From JANSYP01 sp038751255 (GTDB lineage Bacteria > Pseudomonadota > Alphaproteobacteria > Rhodobacterales > Rhodobacteraceae): a stretch of DNA of 18,009 nt. Shown here one piece after another: positions 15,771 through 18,009 of the stretch. Each line of letters starts with the position of its first letter. The stretch's first letter is position 1. The notes beneath the pieces were generated by a model. It was not told where the DNA came from. It was given only the letters and a program-made list of their open reading frames with translations, and did not search any database. The translations under genes and the position numbers were made by a program. The DNA lies in NCBI GenBank assembly GCA_038751255.1, contig JBCDGN010000078.1, forward strand, positions 1-18,009, in the 5' to 3' direction.

Positions 15771-15956
15771 TCAAATCATGGTCACAGTCATCGACAGCTC
15801 CCAAGACTGGCCATTGATGCCCTGTTCAATGTACTCCTCCAATTTGTGCAGCTGCTTTGGAACCTCTTGCGCTTTATCGTGGGCAAAGGCTGCGGTCTTA
15901 AAGTAGTTCCAGTGTTCGATCGGATCGAAGAGATCGCAGAGACGTCGAACTTAGCA
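15771..15956 (-). pseudogene. C-terminal-like gene fragment of unknown family, fused to an IS630 scrap
   Basis: A minus-strand frame reads DLFDPIEHWNYFKTAAFAHD, then KAQEVPKQLHKLEEYIEQGI, then NGQSWELSMTVTMI and a TGA at 15771. It has the balance of charged and aromatic residues of a real protein. It meets the IS630-type N-terminal fragment near 15930-15956 in a different frame, so the junction marks a past insertion or deletion. The family is not recognised. Confidence 0.35.
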
Positions 15957-16036
15957 GCCGCCGCACGACGAGAGCACTCGGCCTCAACGCAGGTTACAAT
16001 CCGGCGAGGAAGGTCTATTGATTGCGGTTTGCCCAT
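15932..16036 (-). pseudogene. IS630-family transposase N-terminal remnant
   Basis: MGKPQSIDLPRRIVTCVEAE followed by CSRRAAAAKFDVSAIS (about 35 codons from the ATG at 16036) resembles the helix-turn-helix start of IS630-type transposases, of the form MGxxxSxDLRxRVVxAVxxGxSRRxAAxxFxVSxSS. The resemblance is then lost and no DDE domain follows. It begins only 80 bases from the cbiD stop. Non-functional scrap. Confidence 0.6.
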
Positions 16037-16116
16037 GATCCACCTCCGAACATCGCGGATCAACCACAGCCCTCCATGGAGATCCCCGACTCTGGTCTTT
16101 TGCAACAGACTCTCGC

Positions 16117-17178
16117 TCAGATCTCAGGGGCGCGCGCGATCACGTTACCCGCGCGATCGATAACCACCGTATCTGCGCGGACCGCGCTCGGTCCAAGGAT
16201 GTCCTGAACTGTGCCCAAAGCCCTTTGGGCCACGACTTGCGCCAGACCCGGCCCAGCGATGCCAAGCGCTTCTAACGCCGTGCCCGCACCTGAGACATCC
16301 GCCAGCCCGTTTGCCCTCGCCAAGTCGCCAAGTGCGGCGAAATCTACCTGACTGCGTTTGGAATGGAGGTCCCGCGCACCTTGGGAAAGCTTGGTCATTT
16401 TGCCAATCCCGCCCCCAATCGTCACCCGATCGATGGGATGCTTCGCCAAGTATTTCAGCAAGCCACCGACGAAATCACCCATGTCGAGCATCGCGTGATC
16501 GGGCAATCCGTAGAGGTGTTGGACCGCGCGTTCGCTCGTCGCACCGGTTGAACCGGCCACATGGCTCAAGCCCTCCGCGCGCGCCACATCGATGCCACGA
16601 TGGATGGAGGCGATCCAAGCCGCACAGGAAAATGGCCGTACAACGCCAGTGGTGCCAAGGATCGATATGCCACCGACAATCCCAAGCCTTGGGTTCCAGG
16701 TCTTTTCGGCAAGTTCTAAGCCACTTGGCACCGACAAAGTAATCTCTGCATTGGGCTTTTGGTCAAAGCGCTCCGCAAGTCCAGCCACGATCTCGGTCAT
16801 CATTTGGCGTGGCACCGGATTGATGGCAGGCTCCCCCACTGCGATGGGCAGACCCGCTTTGGTGACCGTGCCCACACCATCACCCGCTCTGAATCGCACG
16901 CCCTCTCCGCCTGGCATAACCCTCGCCTGGATCAACGCACCATGGGTCACATCGGGATCGTCACCTGCATCTTTGATCACGCCACAGGCGGCCCAGCCCT
17001 CGCCAACCTGACAGTCAACCAACTCAAACACCGGCGTTTCCCCCAGCGGCAGCAAAAGCCTCACCTCTGATGGCCAATCTCCGCCCCAAAGCCGCAAAAG
17101 CGCGCCCTTCACCGCCGCTGTGGCACAGGCCCCTGTGGTCCAGCCGCGGCGCAGCGATTGAGGGTTTGCATCGGACAT
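16117..17178 (-). CDS. cbiD: Cobalt-precorrin-5B C1-methyltransferase
   Basis: Corrin-ring enzyme that methylates C1 in the contraction stage of cobalamin synthesis using S-adenosylmethionine; 353 aa, about the usual length. The N-terminal signature LRRGWTTGACATAAVKGAL (9-27) is diagnostic for CbiD. Also seen are LSVPSGLELAEKTWNPRLGI, ISILGTTGVVRPFS and VTIGGGIGKMTKLSQGARDL in the C-terminal half. The ATG at 17178 places the signature at its normal distance from the start; the ribosome site is weak (GGGCC). It is divergent from cobA, with 87 bases between the start codons. Its stop is followed by IS remnants, and cobK, the probable former neighbour, is about 4.7 kb downstream on the same strand. 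Confidence 0.95.
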   Translation of the reverse strand: MSDANPQSLRRGWTTGACATAAVKGALLRLWGGDWPSEVRLLLPLGETPVFELVDCQVGEGWAACGVIKDAGDDPDVTHGALIQARVMPGGEGVRFRAGDGVGTVTKAGLPIAVGEPAINPVPRQMMTEIVAGLAERFDQKPNAEITLSVPSGLELAEKTWNPRLGIVGGISILGTTGVVRPFSCAAWIASIHRGIDVARAEGLSHVAGSTGATSERAVQHLYGLPDHAMLDMGDFVGGLLKYLAKHPIDRVTIGGGIGKMTKLSQGARDLHSKRSQVDFAALGDLARANGLADVSGAGTALEALGIAGPGLAQVVAQRALGTVQDILGPSAVRADTVVIDRAGNVIARAPEI

Positions 17179-17265
17179 GGCCCGGTTATATCAGCGGTTG
17201 ATCCGGCGCCAAGCGTGCCGGAACTCCGATCTAGCCACGCCGCGGTAAGGCGGCACGAGACAGTG

Positions 17266-18009
17266 ATGAACAAAGCGCCTGATCTACCCTCCCATACATG
17301 GCCCCCATTGGAACCGGGTTGGGTTTGGCTGTGCGGCGCAGGTCCTGGCGATCCTGGGCTCCTGACGTTGCATGCGCTCAATGCGCTGCGCCAGGCCGAT
17401 ATCATCGTCTATGATGCGCTGCTCGACAGACGTATTCTTGACTGGCGCCGGCCAGAGACCGAGACGGTCTTTGCGGGCAAGCGGGGTGGCAAACCCTCTG
17501 CTCTCCAGCGGGATATCTCGCTCTATTTGGTGGAATTGGCCAAAGCGGGCAAGCGCGTCTTGCGGCTGAAGGGCGGCGATCCTTTCGTCTTTGGCCGCGG
17601 TGGGGAAGAGGCTCAGACCCTCATTCAGCACGGCGTGCCGTTCCGCATTGTCCCGGGTATCACCGCGGGGATAGGCGGGCTTGCTTATGCGGGCATCCCT
17701 GCAACCCATCGCGATGTGAACCAATCTGTTGCCTTCGTCACCGGTCATGACCAAACCGGCCAAGCCCCGACGGCGGTCGATTGGGAGGCGCTGGCGCGCG
17801 GCGCCCAAGTGATCGTCGTCTATATGGGCATGAAACATCTCGACACGATCGCCGCACGGCTGATCGCGGGCGGGCGCGACCCTGCCGATCCGGTGTGCAT
17901 TGTGTCTTCTGCCACCAATGCCGATGAGCGCATCCTAGAGACTCAGCTCAATAAGGCTGCCGCCGCGGCAGTGGAGGCTGGCTTGAGACCGCCTGCAGTG
18001 ATCTGCATC
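17266..18009 (+). CDS. cobA: Uroporphyrinogen-III C-methyltransferase (partial, 3' end cut)
   Basis: S-adenosylmethionine-dependent methyltransferase that converts uroporphyrinogen III to precorrin-2, the branch point to cobalamin (and sirohaem). 248 codons are visible, probably all but the last few tens. Motifs in order: VWLCGAGPGDPGLLTLHAL (20-38), VYDALLD (48-54), GKRGGKPSALQ (71-81), LRLKGGDPFVFGRGGEE (99-115), PGITAGIGGLAYAGIPATHR (130-149), GHD (160-162) and VYMGMKHLD (185-193). All match SUMT/CobA, and no CysG-type oxidase domain precedes it. The ATG at 17266 directly follows an in-frame GTG; either could start, with only AAGGCGG about 12-15 bases upstream. It is divergent from cbiD. 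Confidence 0.95.
   Translation, partial: MNKAPDLPSHTWPPLEPGWVWLCGAGPGDPGLLTLHALNALRQADIIVYDALLDRRILDWRRPETETVFAGKRGGKPSALQRDISLYLVELAKAGKRVLRLKGGDPFVFGRGGEEAQTLIQHGVPFRIVPGITAGIGGLAYAGIPATHRDVNQSVAFVTGHDQTGQAPTAVDWEALARGAQVIVVYMGMKHLDTIAARLIAGGRDPADPVCIVSSATNADERILETQLNKAAAAAVEAGLRPPAVICI

Larger units (their letters stand above)
11392..16116. other. Mobile-DNA-rich segment separating cbiD from cobK
   Basis: About 4.7 kb between two cobalamin genes that lie on the same strand. It contains remnants of three different insertion-sequence families (IS5, IS110, IS630 types), one intact oxidoreductase gene and roughly 1 kb of degenerate sequence. Boundaries are taken as the ends of cobK and cbiD; no single pair of terminal repeats was found. 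It looks like repeated insertion and decay at one place rather than one element. Confidence 0.6.

Noticed and set aside
17179..17265. Looked for a cobalamin riboswitch between cbiD and cobA
   Set aside because: The gap is only 87 bases and no B12-box-like core was recognised; too short for the full aptamer.
1..18009. Looked for CRISPR arrays, tRNA or rRNA genes and defence systems
   Set aside because: No regularly spaced repeats, cloverleaf-like sequence or recognised defence proteins were seen by eye.

Overview
This 18 kb window looks like the chromosome of an alphaproteobacterium, most likely Rhodobacterales (a roseobacter-type organism). The basis is the rhizobial/roseobacterial glycerol ABC-transporter operon (glpD-S-T-P-Q-U-V with a divergent DeoR-type glpR), a cobalamin locus that combines CobA, CbiD and CobK, and moderately high GC. 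The taxonomic call is inference; the window holds no rRNA or other marker.

Left part (1-8785): a complete glycerol uptake and oxidation module. On the minus strand, reading leftwards from 7751, come glpD (FAD glycerol-3-phosphate dehydrogenase), glpS and glpT (two ABC ATPases), glpP and glpQ (two permeases), an unrecognised 137-aa membrane protein of low GC, glpU (DUF2160-type small membrane protein) and glpV (periplasmic binding protein, cut by the window edge). The genes are 1-12 bases apart or overlap by 1 base, except for a 74-base hairpin-bearing gap before glpV. glpR is divergent, and the 251-bp gap between it and glpD carries GlpR-type TTCG half-sites. The names S/T/P/Q/U/V follow the Rhizobium leguminosarum usage; this GlpT and GlpQ are not the E. 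coli GlpT antiporter or GlpQ phosphodiesterase. No glycerol kinase lies in the window.

Middle part (8824-9988): a divergent pair of a flavodoxin-fold NAD(P)H-dependent oxidoreductase and an HxlR-family regulator. The gap between them holds a perfect 10-bp inverted repeat, and the regulator has a YodB-like N-terminal cysteine. It looks like a small redox- or electrophile-response module.

Right part (10025-18009): a cobalamin locus disrupted by mobile DNA. cobK (overlapping a downstream AlkA-type DNA glycosylase by 4 bases) and cbiD are both on the minus strand but are separated by about 4.7 kb. That stretch contains a decayed IS5-type transposase fragment directly abutting cobK, a multiply frameshifted IS110-family transposase, one intact Old-Yellow-Enzyme-type oxidoreductase, about 1 kb of degenerate sequence, and an IS630-type N-terminal scrap next to cbiD. 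cobA is divergent from cbiD and runs off the right edge. No tRNA, rRNA, CRISPR array or recognisable cobalamin riboswitch was seen.

The items most worth a second look are the foreign-looking membrane protein inside the glycerol transporter operon, the complementary loss of catalytic motifs in the two ATPases, the HxlR operator, and the mobile-DNA wedge between cbiD and cobK.
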